Assembly: GCA_045654885.1 (NCBI GenBank)
Contig: JAZOOF010000023.1
Span: 1 to 18,180, forward strand
Direction of reading: 5' to 3'
From: HGM04593 sp045654885
GTDB taxonomy: Bacteria > Bacteroidota > Bacteroidia > Bacteroidales > Bacteroidaceae
DNA length: 18,180 nt
In this document: positions 6,550 to 13,625 of the stretch, one piece after another
How positions within the stretch are numbered: the stretch's first letter is position 1
Layout of the letters: each line of letters opens with the position of its first letter
Made by a program: the position numbers and the translations under genes
The notes under the pieces: generated by a model
Told to the model about the DNA's origin: nothing
Seen by the model: the letters and a program-made list of their open reading frames with translations, nothing else
Database searches by the model: none

Positions 6550-8103
6550 TTAAAGTGGAATGTTACCGTGTTTCTTTCTTGGCAAATCCTGACGTTTGCT
6601 CTCGAGCTGTGCAAGGGCACGTATTATGCGGAAACGTGTGTTGCGTGGCTCGATGATGTCGTCAATGTAACCATACTTGGCTGCCTGGTACGGGTTGGCA
6701 AAAAGGCGGTTGTACTCGGCCTCCTTCTCGGCGATGAATGCCTTGGGGTCTTCGGCCTCCTTTGCCTCTTTTGCATAGAGCACTTCGGCAGCACCGGCAG
6801 CACCCATTACTGCAATCTCGGCGCTTGGCCAAGCGTAGTTGAGGTCGGCGCGCAGCTGCTTGCAGGCCATGACGATGTGTGAACCTCCGTAGGACTTGCG
6901 CAGGGTTACTGTCACCTTGGGCACTGTTGCCTCGCCGAAAGCGTAGAGCAGCTTGGCACCATGCAGGATGACGGCATTGTACTCCTGTGCTGTGCCGGGG
7001 AGGAATCCCGGTACGTCGACAAGTGTCACAAGCGGTATGTTGAATGCGTCGCAGAAGCGTACGAAGCGTGCGCCTTTGCGCGACGAATTGCAGTCGAGCA
7101 CACCGGCATATTTGCATGGCTGGTTGGCTACGATACCTACTGATTTGCCATTCATGCGTGCGAAGCCCACGATGAGGTTCTGTGCATAGTCGCGGTGCAC
7201 CTCAAGGAACTCGCCATTGTCGACAATCTCTGCAATCACACGATACATGTCGTATGCCTGGTTGGGGTTGTCGGGGATTATGGTGTTGAGTATGTCGCTT
7301 GTGCGGTTGATGGGGTCGGTGCAGGGTACGTCGGGCACATTCTCCATGTTGTTCTGGGGAATGTAGCTCATGAGCTTGCGTATGAGTGCAAGGCCCTCCT
7401 CCTCGGTCTGCGCTGTGAAGTGCGTAACGCCCGATTTGCTTGCATGTACGCTTGCGCCACCAAGCTCCTCCTGTGTCACAACCTCACCAAGCACGGTCTT
7501 TACAACCTTGGGGCCTGTGAGGAACATGTATGCCGTGCCTTCCATCATTATGGTGAAGTCGGTGAGGGCTGGTGAGTATACCGCGCCGCCGGCGCATGGG
7601 CCGAAGATTCCCGAAATCTGTGGAATTACACCCGATGCCATGATGTTGCGCTGGAATATCTCGGCATATCCTGCAAGGGCATTGATACCCTCCTGTATGC
7701 GTGCTCCGCCACTGTCATTGATGCCGATGACAGGTGCACCCACTTTCATGGCCATGTCCATTACTTTGCAAATCTTCTGCGCCATTGTCTCGCTGAGCGA
7801 ACCGCCGGTCACGGTGAAGTCCTGCGCAAAGATGTATACGAGACGGCCTTCGATTGTTCCGCTACCAACGACGACACCGTCGCCAAGGTACTGCTTTTTC
7901 TCCTGGCCGAAGTTTGTGCACCTGTGGGTGACAAACATATCCATCTCCTCAAAGCTGCCTTTGTCGAGCAGCATCTCTATGCGTTCGCGCGCAGTGTACT
8001 TGCCGCGTTCGTGCTGTTTCTCGATGGCTTTCTCTCCGCCGCCCAGGCGCGCCTTTGTACGCATGGCGACCAGCTCTTTGATTTTTTCAAATTGCTTGCT
8101 CAT
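6550..8103 (-). CDS. mmdA: Methylmalonyl-CoA decarboxylase alpha subunit / acyl-CoA carboxyltransferase
   Basis: The 517-residue protein is a biotin-dependent acyl-CoA carboxyltransferase with two crotonase-like halves. Visible: G-D-G-V-V-V-G-S-G near 74; A-Q-D-F-T-V-T-G-G-S-L-S; I-N-D-S-G-G-A-R-I-Q-E-G; the oxyanion-hole segment I-F-G-P-C-A-G-G-A-V-Y-S-P-A; and in the second half V-D-V-P-G-F-L-P-G and Y-G-G-S-H-I-V-M. It moves a carboxyl group between (methylmalonyl/propionyl)-CoA and the biotin of the carrier encoded downstream. The frame is open further upstream, but the start is the ATG at 8103, which gives the usual M-S-K-Q-F-E-K-I beginning; the extension would run through the epimerase gene. 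It lies 35 nt after the epimerase. Whether the physiological reaction is decarboxylation or carboxylation is not decided by sequence. Confidence 0.93.
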   Translation of the reverse strand: MSKQFEKIKELVAMRTKARLGGGEKAIEKQHERGKYTARERIEMLLDKGSFEEMDMFVTHRCTNFGQEKKQYLGDGVVVGSGTIEGRLVYIFAQDFTVTGGSLSETMAQKICKVMDMAMKVGAPVIGINDSGGARIQEGINALAGYAEIFQRNIMASGVIPQISGIFGPCAGGAVYSPALTDFTIMMEGTAYMFLTGPKVVKTVLGEVVTQEELGGASVHASKSGVTHFTAQTEEEGLALIRKLMSYIPQNNMENVPDVPCTDPINRTSDILNTIIPDNPNQAYDMYRVIAEIVDNGEFLEVHRDYAQNLIVGFARMNGKSVGIVANQPCKYAGVLDCNSSRKGARFVRFCDAFNIPLVTLVDVPGFLPGTAQEYNAVILHGAKLLYAFGEATVPKVTVTLRKSYGGSHIVMACKQLRADLNYAWPSAEIAVMGAAGAAEVLYAKEAKEAEDPKAFIAEKEAEYNRLFANPYQAAKYGYIDDIIEPRNTRFRIIRALAQLESKRQDLPRKKHGNIPL

Positions 8104-8138
8104 AATATTTCGATTAATGATGTTCTTGTGATTGTGGG

Positions 8139-8543
8139 TTACTCCTCGCAAAGCTCGGTGAGCACTCCTTTTGTCGACTTCGGGTGCAGGAATGCTATCT
8201 GCAATCCTTCGGCTCCGGCTCTTGGGGCCTTGTCGATTGTGCGTATCTCCTTTGCTTCGCACTCGGCAAGTGCATTGGCTACACCGTTTTCTACTTTGTA
8301 GGCTATATGGTGTATGCCCTCGCCGCGGTTCTCAATGAATTTGGCTATGGTGCTGTCGGGCGATGTCGCTTCAAGAAGCTCAATCTTTGTCTCGCCAACC
8401 TTGAGAAAGGCGGTGCGCACCTTCTGGTCCTCCACTGTCTCAATGTTGTAGCACTCAAAACCCAATACCTGCTCATAGTAGGGCAACGCCTCCTCAATGC
8501 TTTTTACGGCAATGCCCAGGTGCTCGATTCTTGAAATCTTCAT
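8139..8543 (-). CDS. mce: Methylmalonyl-CoA epimerase
   Basis: A 134-residue VOC-fold enzyme that interconverts (R)- and (S)-methylmalonyl-CoA, linking methylmalonyl-CoA mutase to the decarboxylase or carboxylase on the succinate-propionate route. Metal ligands expected for the family are in place: His8 in I-E-H-L-G-I-A-V, Glu55 in K-I-E-L-L-E, a His of G-I-H-H-I-A-Y (78-79) and Glu130 in L-T-E-L. I start at ATG 8543 (M-K-I-S-R-I-E-H), the normal family start, though the frame is open to 8684. First gene of the operon with mmdA, the 48-residue subunit and the biotin carrier. Confidence 0.95.
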   Translation of the reverse strand: MKISRIEHLGIAVKSIEEALPYYEQVLGFECYNIETVEDQKVRTAFLKVGETKIELLEATSPDSTIAKFIENRGEGIHHIAYKVENGVANALAECEAKEIRTIDKAPRAGAEGLQIAFLHPKSTKGVLTELCEE

Positions 8544-8604
8544 ATTGCGGAATTTATAATGTTTGTCCTGATGCCTTTGGGGCATGTCTCTCTTCTCGCT
8601 ATTG

Positions 8605-8635
8605 CGAAGATACGCATTAAAAACGGAAAAGCAAT
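8605..8635 (-). promoter_or_regulatory. Probable promoter of the methylmalonyl-CoA operon
   Basis: Minus strand ATTG (8635-8632), 19 nt, TATCTTCG (8612-8605), one mismatch to TAnnTTTG. Start of transcription would be near 8598, leaving a leader of about 55 nt before the epimerase ATG. Confidence 0.5.
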
Positions 8636-8706
8636 AGTTTGCAAATCTTTTTTGGAATATAGACCTTGTGGCATACCTGTACACATGTTTCGTTGCAGTG
8701 TATAAA

Positions 8707-8766
8707 CGAGCAATCTCCCCGTCTGTTGGCGGGGAGATTGCTCGCGAAGAGGCCGCATGGCCTCTT
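8707..8766 (-). terminator. Tandem hairpins after the RNase G gene
   Basis: Two hairpins in series: an 8-bp stem AAGAGGCC/GGCCTCTT (8747-8754, 8759-8766) with a GCAT loop, and a perfect 15-bp stem (8707-8721 with 8730-8744, core CAATCTCCCCG) with an 8-nt loop. They lie 15 nt after the stop of the minus-strand rng gene and before the promoter of the epimerase operon. The U-tracts are short, so efficiency is uncertain. Confidence 0.6.
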
Positions 8767-8781
8767 TAATTTCTGTTTCAA

Positions 8782-10359
8782 TTACTTGATGTCGGTCGTC
8801 TCTTTCATGTCCACTTCGTTGCCGTTCTTGTCAAAGAAATGATATTCAAGATAGGTCAACTTCTGGTCGGGGACGACTCTGATTCCCAATCCGTATCTCA
8901 TCTGCCATTTGCGGTAGAGTGAGATGAAGCCTTTCTTAAGGTAGGCATCGATATACGGATGCACGTGTAATTTAAATCGCTTTATACCTGTGGCCTTTAC
9001 CAAGGTCTCAATTTTACTCTCAAGTGTATCGGTAAACAGTACCGATGGCTGTATCTTGCCTTTTCCGTGGCACACGGGACAGCACTCTTCGACCTGCAGG
9101 GATGTAGCGGGGCGTACTCGCTGGCGGGTTATCTGCATTAGGCCGAACTTGCTGAGGGGCAGGATGTTGTGCTTTGCCCTGTCGCGGCTCATGTTCTCCG
9201 TCATTCTTTCATATACTTTCTGACGGTTCTCGGCCTTGTCCATGTCAATAAAGTCGACCACTATGATGCCGCCCATGTCGCGCAGACGTAGCTGGCGGGC
9301 GAGTTCGTCGGCTGCTCCCAGGTTTACATCGAGCGCATTTTCCTCTTGATTGCTTGCGTTGTTGCGGGCTCTGTTGCCGCTGTTTACGTCAACGACGTGC
9401 AATGCCTCGGTGTGCTCGATGACCAGGTAGGCGCCTCCTTTGAACGAAACGATTTTTCCGAACGAGGATTTAATCTGTTTCGTTATTCCAAAGTGGTCGA
9501 AAATGGGCAGCTCTCCGCGGTATAGCTTGATGATGTTTACGCTTTCGGGCGCAATGACCGATACGTAATCCCTGATGCGCTTGTATACCTCAATGTCATT
9601 GACGTGTATGCTCTCATATGACGGGTTGAACAAGTCGCGGAGCAGTGCGAGGGTCCTGTCCGACTCCTCGTGCACCATTGTCGGCGGTTTGGTGCTCTTC
9701 TGCACCTTGCCCACGAGTGACTCCCAATTGTTGGTGAGTGAACGCAGTTCGCTGTCCAGTTCGGCAACCTTCTTGCCTTCTGCTGCTGTGCGCACTATTA
9801 TGCCGAAGTTCTTGGGCTTTATGCTTTGCAGCAACTGCTTGAGGCGTGTGCGCTCCTCGGGGGACTTGATTTTTGACGATACGGATACCTTGTCTTCAAA
9901 GGGTATCAGTATCAGGAAGCGGCCGGCAAATGAGAGCTCGCAGGTGAGCCTTGGCCCTTTGGTGTTGATGGGCTCTTTGGTTATCTGCACCAGTATCTCC
10001 TGTCCGGTCTGCAGTGCTTCGCTAATGTTTCCTTCCTTCTTCTTCTCGGGCATTATGGATGCCTTTGCGATGGGGAAGTTTTTCTTTCGGTCGCTTGTAA
10101 TTTGTTTCAGATACTTCTGAAGAGAGTAAAACTGTGCGCCTAAATCAGTATAGTGCAGGAATGCTTCCTTTTCGGAGCCGACATCTACAAAGCAGGCATT
10201 GAGTCCGGGCATAATCTTTTTTACGCGCCCGTGGTAGATGTTGCCTACTGAAAATGTCTCAGTCTGTTCCTCCTTCTGGAACTCTACCAATTGCTTCTCT
10301 TCTGTGATGGCAATGGAGACTGCCTGGGAGTGAACGTCTACAAATAGTTCGCTTGTCAC
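8782..10359 (-). CDS. rng: Ribonuclease G/E family endoribonuclease
   Basis: A 525-residue RNase E/G family nuclease that cuts single-stranded RNA in rRNA maturation and mRNA decay. An S1 RNA-binding domain spans about 36-125 (N-I-Y-H-G-R-V-K-K-I-M-P-G-L-N-A-C-F-V-D-V-G). The catalytic core has H-V-V-D-V-N-S-G-N (Asp324) and I-V-V-D-F-I-D-M (Asp369), matching the two Mg-binding Asp residues of E. coli RNase E, and the zinc-link C-P-V-C at 427-430 used for dimer pairing. There is no long degradosome scaffold, so it is RNase G-sized. It begins with GTG at 10359; the following T-S-E-L-F-V-D-V is the usual family start and no ATG upstream fits. It follows the HU/COX24 pair but is separated by a terminator. 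Confidence 0.93.
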   Translation of the reverse strand: MTSELFVDVHSQAVSIAITEEKQLVEFQKEEQTETFSVGNIYHGRVKKIMPGLNACFVDVGSEKEAFLHYTDLGAQFYSLQKYLKQITSDRKKNFPIAKASIMPEKKKEGNISEALQTGQEILVQITKEPINTKGPRLTCELSFAGRFLILIPFEDKVSVSSKIKSPEERTRLKQLLQSIKPKNFGIIVRTAAEGKKVAELDSELRSLTNNWESLVGKVQKSTKPPTMVHEESDRTLALLRDLFNPSYESIHVNDIEVYKRIRDYVSVIAPESVNIIKLYRGELPIFDHFGITKQIKSSFGKIVSFKGGAYLVIEHTEALHVVDVNSGNRARNNASNQEENALDVNLGAADELARQLRLRDMGGIIVVDFIDMDKAENRQKVYERMTENMSRDRAKHNILPLSKFGLMQITRQRVRPATSLQVEECCPVCHGKGKIQPSVLFTDTLESKIETLVKATGIKRFKLHVHPYIDAYLKKGFISLYRKWQMRYGLGIRVVPDQKLTYLEYHFFDKNGNEVDMKETTDIK

Positions 10360-10444
10360 AATACTGTTATTTTTTTGTGTGTCCCCTTTACTTCAAGGCG
10401 GAACACGTTGCCTTAATGGATTTTGCCGCAGCAAATAATTTCAT

Positions 10445-10505
10445 TTAAAACAAAAAACAAACTTGAGGCTGTTGAAACATGCTTACAAGTTTGTTTTTTG
10501 TGCTT
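10445..10505 (-). terminator. Terminator after the HU - small basic protein unit
   Basis: Perfect 15-bp stem (10451-10465 with 10486-10500; core ACAAACTTG/CAAGTTTGT) around a 20-nt insert that can itself form a small hairpin. On the minus strand it ends in TTTGTTTTTTGTTTT, a good U-rich tail. It lies 19 nt past the stop of the 29-residue gene. Confidence 0.75.
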
Positions 10506-10519
10506 TGACAGACTGTTAC

Positions 10520-10609
10520 TTACTTGCTCTTATGTCTGTTCTTTCTCAGTCTTTTTTTACGCTTGTGCGTAGACATTTTATGTCTTTTTTTCTTTTTTCC
10601 GCTTGGCAT
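10520..10609 (-). CDS. 29-residue AURKAIP1/COX24-domain (mS38/bS22-like) ribosomal-type protein
   Basis: A very short gene read directly from the DNA. The product begins M-P-S-G-K-K-K-K-R-H-K-M-S-T-H-K-R-K-K-R and continues L-R-K-N-R-H-K-S-K. It is made almost wholly of Lys, Arg and His, with the K-M-x-x-H-K-x-x-K-x-x-R-K pattern of the mitochondrial COX24/AURKAIP1 (mS38) domain. Bacterial members are tiny proteins; the mycobacterial bS22 small-subunit protein is of this type (from memory). A ribosomal small-subunit location is therefore likely but inferred. It starts 31 nt after the HU stop on the same strand and is closed by the terminator at 10445-10505, so the two share one transcript, which makes sense for two abundant basic nucleic-acid-binding proteins. 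Confidence 0.8.
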   Translation of the reverse strand: MPSGKKKKRHKMSTHKRKKRLRKNRHKSK

Positions 10610-10640
10610 AAGTTTAAAATTTATTAATTGTTAATCACTC

Positions 10641-10916
10641 TTATTTCTTTACTTCGTTCATGAAGGTCTTTGCAGGCTTGAACGCCGGAATGTTGTGCGC
10701 GGGGATGGTGATTGTCTTCTCCTTGTGAATGTCGCGCGCTGTCTTCTCTGCTCTGTGCTTGATTATAAAGCTACCAAAGCCGCGAAGGTATACAGGCTCC
10801 TCGTTAATCAAAGAGGTCTTTACTGCCTCCATGAATGATTCAACTGTTGTTAAAACCACAGATTTCTCAATACCCGTCTTCTTTGCAATCTCATTAACAA
10901 TCTCTGCTTTTGTCAT
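10641..10916 (-). CDS. HU/IHF family nucleoid DNA-binding protein
   Basis: A 91-residue histone-like protein. It has the helical dimerisation half (M-T-K-A-E-I-V-N-E-I-A-K-K-T-G at the start), the P-V-Y-L-R-G-F-G-S-F strand at about 41-50, and the DNA-gripping arm around 55-75 with the bending proline in N-I-P-A-F-K-P (the tip is 'T-I-P-A-H-N-I-P'). It bends and packs DNA as a dimer. Whether it is HU-like or IHF-like cannot be told from sequence alone. It has its own well-placed promoter (10966-10997) divergent from that of ssb, and is followed by the 29-residue basic protein gene. Confidence 0.94.
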   Translation of the reverse strand: MTKAEIVNEIAKKTGIEKSVVLTTVESFMEAVKTSLINEEPVYLRGFGSFIIKHRAEKTARDIHKEKTITIPAHNIPAFKPAKTFMNEVKK

Positions 10917-10965
10917 CTTTCTACGATTTTTTATTATTCAACGCTTCGGTTTTAATTTCGGGTTA

Positions 10966-10997
10966 CAAATATATATCAATTTTTGCTTTTACCGAAA
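10966..10997 (-). promoter_or_regulatory. Promoter of the HU gene
   Basis: Minus strand TTTC (10997-10994), 20 nt, TATATTTG (10973-10966): perfect second box, one mismatch in the first. Leader of about 43 nt to the HU ATG. Confidence 0.65.
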
Positions 10998-11126
10998 TTT
11001 ATAAACTTTTTTTTTGCGAAAACCTAAGATTTTGGCTTTTCAACAGTTGAATATTGCAACAGCTCTGTCCGTTTTAGGCGGTTTTGTGATTTTTTTCGTT
11101 GCCGGGGGCAAATAGCACCTGCAATA

Positions 11127-11158
11127 TTTGAAACGGCTCTGTATTTTTTGTAATTTTG
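11127..11158 (+). promoter_or_regulatory. Promoter of ssb
   Basis: TTTG (11127-11130), exactly 20 nt, TAATTTTG (11151-11158), a full match to the Bacteroidetes consensus. Transcription would start near 11165, only about 15 nt before the ssb ATG. The first box lies in the second copy of an imperfect direct repeat (see findings). Confidence 0.75.
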
Positions 11159-11180
11159 CAACAAACAATAAAAATAACTT

Positions 11181-11567
11181 ATGTCAGTAAATAAAGTAAT
11201 ATTAATAGGTAATGTGGGCAAAGAGCCCGATGTTCGTCATCTCGACCGCAATGTGGTTGTTGCCAACATGGTTCTGGCTACAACGGAGCGCGGTTATACA
11301 TTGCAGAACGGCACTACAGTGCCCGAGCGCACCGAGTGGCACAATATTGTGCTTTGGGGCGGATTGGCCGAGGTGGCCGAGAAGTATGTCCACAAAGGCG
11401 ACCGCATATATATCGAGGGCAAGATAAGGACAAATACGTACGAGGACCAGAACGGAATACGCCGTTACAGGACCGAGATTCTTGCCGAAGCTATGGATAT
11501 GCTCTCATCAAGGGCTGCCGGTGCGGCTCCTGTTCAGGAAGGTCCTGTCCAGGGAAATGGTTTTTAA
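11181..11567 (+). CDS. ssb: Single-stranded DNA-binding protein, short, without acidic tip
   Basis: The 128-residue product has the OB-fold of bacterial SSB: V-N-K-V-I-L-I-G-N-V-G at the start, then R-T-E-W-H-N-I-V-L-W, A-E-K-Y-V-H-K-G-D-R-I-Y-I-E-G-K and a matching final strand (Y-R-T-E-I-L-A-E). It coats single-stranded DNA as a tetramer in replication and repair. The tail after residue 110 is brief and ends G-P-V-Q-G-N-G-F; the acidic D-D-x-P-F tip that recruits partner proteins is absent, and I do not find it in the other frames. So this may be a mini-SSB beside a full-length one elsewhere (inference). First gene of a run with gldE and the phosphopantetheinyl transferase; 15 nt to gldE. 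Confidence 0.93.
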   Translation: MSVNKVILIGNVGKEPDVRHLDRNVVVANMVLATTERGYTLQNGTTVPERTEWHNIVLWGGLAEVAEKYVHKGDRIYIEGKIRTNTYEDQNGIRRYRTEILAEAMDMLSSRAAGAAPVQEGPVQGNGF

Positions 11568-11582
11568 TTTAATCTTTAGGTT

Positions 11583-12953
11583 TTGGATATATTTTTGACT
11601 GCTTTGCTGCAGGCTGCGGCGCCATCGGTTGCAAATGTATATTTGACAATGCCGTCTGTGGGTGCTGTGGTTGCGGCATGTATTGCCGTGATTTTGTTGT
11701 TGTGCTCGGCATTCGCATCGGGTTCGGAGATTGCTTTCTTTTCGTTGACAAGGGAGAACCTCAATGATATGGCCGAGAGTAAGTCGGCAAAGGATAAACG
11801 TGTTATTGAGCTGCTGAAGGAACCAGAGAAGCTGTTGGCTACAATTCTGATTGTCAATGATTTTGTCAATGTGGGTGTGGTTATGCTGCTGAACTTCTTC
11901 TTTATGGAAGTTCTGCATTTTGCTCCCGGGTCCGAGTGGCTTAAGTTCCTCCTGTTGACCGTTCTGCTTACTTTCCTTCTTCTGCTTTTTGGCGAGGTGA
12001 TGCCCAAGATTTATTCAAAGAGCAATGTTGTGAAGTTTGCGAGGTTTGCATCGCGCGGGTTCTATCTGCTGTCGCGTCTGCTGTCGCCTTTTGCCAAACT
12101 GTTGGTGCACTCTACCGTGTTTGCACAGCGCATTGTCTCAAAGAAGAACCGCATGCTTTCGGTAGATGAACTTGAGCAGGCTCTGGAGCTTACCGATACC
12201 AAAGAGATTGGTGACCAGAAGAATATGCTTGAGGGTATCATACGCTTTGGCGATGAGACGGTGAAGAATATCATGACCTCCCGCCTTGATATGGTTATGC
12301 TCGATTTGCGCGCTCCCTATTCCGAGGTGTTGAAGTGTGCAGCCGAGAATGCCTATTCACGTATTCCGGTGCATGGAAAGACACAGGATGACATACGTGG
12401 CATATTATATATAAAGGATTTGATTCCTCACCTGAACCGTGGTGAGAATTTCCGTTGGCAGTCGCTCATACGCCAGCCGTTCTTTGTGCCCGAGACAAAG
12501 AAAATCGATGACCTGCTTTGCGATTTCCAGACGGTGAAGGTGCATATGGCTGTGGTTGTCGATGAATTCGGTGGTGTCTCGGGTCTCATTACACTTGAGG
12601 ATATCATTGAGGAGATAGTGGGTGAAATAAACGATGAATTCGACGAACCCGATTCTTCGTTCGAGAAACTCGATGAGCATACATACATGTTCGACGGGCG
12701 CACTTCGCTGTCCGATTTCTACAAGATTACCGCAATGGACAGCGAGGACTTTGAGGAACTGGCAGGCGAGGCCGATACTCTTGCCGGCCTGTTGCTCGAG
12801 GTAAAGGGTGAGTTCCCTGTGCTTCATGAGGTTATTGTATGTAACAATGTGTCGTTTGAGGTTATTCAGAAGGATAAGCACAGAATTGCAAAGATAAAGG
12901 CTGTGTTGCCTTTGGTGGGTGAGATTGTGCCCGAGAAAAAGGAGGGTGAGTGA
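11583..12953 (+). CDS. gldE: GldE-type membrane protein with CBS pair (CNNM/CorC family)
   Basis: The 456-residue protein has the CorB/CNNM layout: a DUF21 membrane part with segments at about 25-42, 85-105, 120-137 and 160-175, including G-S-E-I-A-F-F-S-L and F-G-E-V-M-P-K; a CBS pair at about 230-350 (M-T-S-R-L-D-M-V, then A-V-V-V-D-E-F-G-G-V-S-G-L-I-T-L-E-D); and a C-terminal CorC_HlyC domain at about 365-445. The family is linked to Mg or other cation transport; GldE was named for gliding in Flavobacterium, but is kept in non-gliding Bacteroidales, so motility is not implied. The start is TTG at 11583, giving M-D-I-F-L-T; the next ATG (11649) would lose part of the region before the first helix. 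It overlaps the next gene by one base. Confidence 0.88.
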   Translation: MDIFLTALLQAAAPSVANVYLTMPSVGAVVAACIAVILLLCSAFASGSEIAFFSLTRENLNDMAESKSAKDKRVIELLKEPEKLLATILIVNDFVNVGVVMLLNFFFMEVLHFAPGSEWLKFLLLTVLLTFLLLLFGEVMPKIYSKSNVVKFARFASRGFYLLSRLLSPFAKLLVHSTVFAQRIVSKKNRMLSVDELEQALELTDTKEIGDQKNMLEGIIRFGDETVKNIMTSRLDMVMLDLRAPYSEVLKCAAENAYSRIPVHGKTQDDIRGILYIKDLIPHLNRGENFRWQSLIRQPFFVPETKKIDDLLCDFQTVKVHMAVVVDEFGGVSGLITLEDIIEEIVGEINDEFDEPDSSFEKLDEHTYMFDGRTSLSDFYKITAMDSEDFEELAGEADTLAGLLLEVKGEFPVLHEVIVCNNVSFEVIQKDKHRIAKIKAVLPLVGEIVPEKKEGE

Positions 12954-13615
12954 TGCCTTTGCAGGGGAAGCATTGTTGGGACGGTGTTGATGTCTGGGTG
13001 TGGAAAATAACCGAGACTGCCGATGAACTGTCGCTGCTTGTTCCCGAGGGGTTGGCTTGTTATGCGCAGGAAAAATTTGCGTCGGAAAAGCGTCGTGCAG
13101 AGTGGCTTGCGGTGCGTGCCATCGTTGCGCAGCAGTTTGGCGACAAAGCTTGTGTCGTGTATGACGTTGCAGGCAAACCATCGATAGAGGGTGTTGCCGG
13201 CTATATAAGTGTTTCTCACACAAAAGAATATGCCGCGGTGGCCTTTTCGCGTGAATGCGAGGTGGGTGTGGATGTAGAACTTGTGTCGCGCGATGTTTTG
13301 CCCGTTGCTGCTCGTTTTATGCACGTAGAGTCACTTGATTTCCTTCCGCCTGTCAAGAGGAACAGGGTGGCGCTTGTCAATTGGTGTGCCAAGGAGGCTC
13401 TTTTTAAGATAACAGGCGATTTGGGCGGTAATTTCAAGGATAACATATCGGTCGGTGAACTCGGGGAGGGTGAAACAGGGCATGTTGCTCTCACTTTGAT
13501 GGGAGTTGAGTGTCCCGGTGAACCATTGTTTGTTGCCGATTATTCTTTTTGTGAGGAACTGCTTGTGGTGCTGTGCCGAAAACAAGGTGCAACTGTGAGA
13601 GAATGTGAAAATTAA
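12953..13615 (+). CDS. 4'-phosphopantetheinyl transferase (Sfp type)
   Basis: The 220-residue product transfers phosphopantetheine from CoA to a serine of carrier proteins. Signatures: I-S-V-S-H-T (85-90), V-G-V-D-V-E (104-109; Asp107 and Glu109 bind Mg) and W-C-A-K-E-A-L-F-K (144-152; Lys147 and Glu148). With about 220 residues it is of the broad Sfp class, not the short AcpS class; which carrier it serves is unknown. The ATG overlaps the gldE stop (TGATG), with GGAGG six bases earlier inside gldE, which argues for translational coupling. The same gene order (ssb, gldE, transferase) is known in other Bacteroidales from memory. Its CoA substrate depends on panCD, also in this window. Confidence 0.9.
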   Translation: MPLQGKHCWDGVDVWVWKITETADELSLLVPEGLACYAQEKFASEKRRAEWLAVRAIVAQQFGDKACVVYDVAGKPSIEGVAGYISVSHTKEYAAVAFSRECEVGVDVELVSRDVLPVAARFMHVESLDFLPPVKRNRVALVNWCAKEALFKITGDLGGNFKDNISVGELGEGETGHVALTLMGVECPGEPLFVADYSFCEELLVVLCRKQGATVRECEN

Positions 13616-13625
13616 TGATTTTATT

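Noticed and set aside
6429..6620. 63-residue minus frame overlapping the end of mmdA
   Set aside because: The region is better explained by the end of mmdA and the 48-residue gene in another frame, which has a Shine-Dalgarno site and family resemblance.
7370..8131. 253-residue + strand frame opposite mmdA
   Set aside because: Shadow of mmdA; composition and lack of motifs fit antisense translation.
8104..8262. N-terminal extension of mmdA by 53 residues
   Set aside because: It would read through the end of the epimerase gene and is Arg/Ser-rich junk; the family start is the ATG at 8103.
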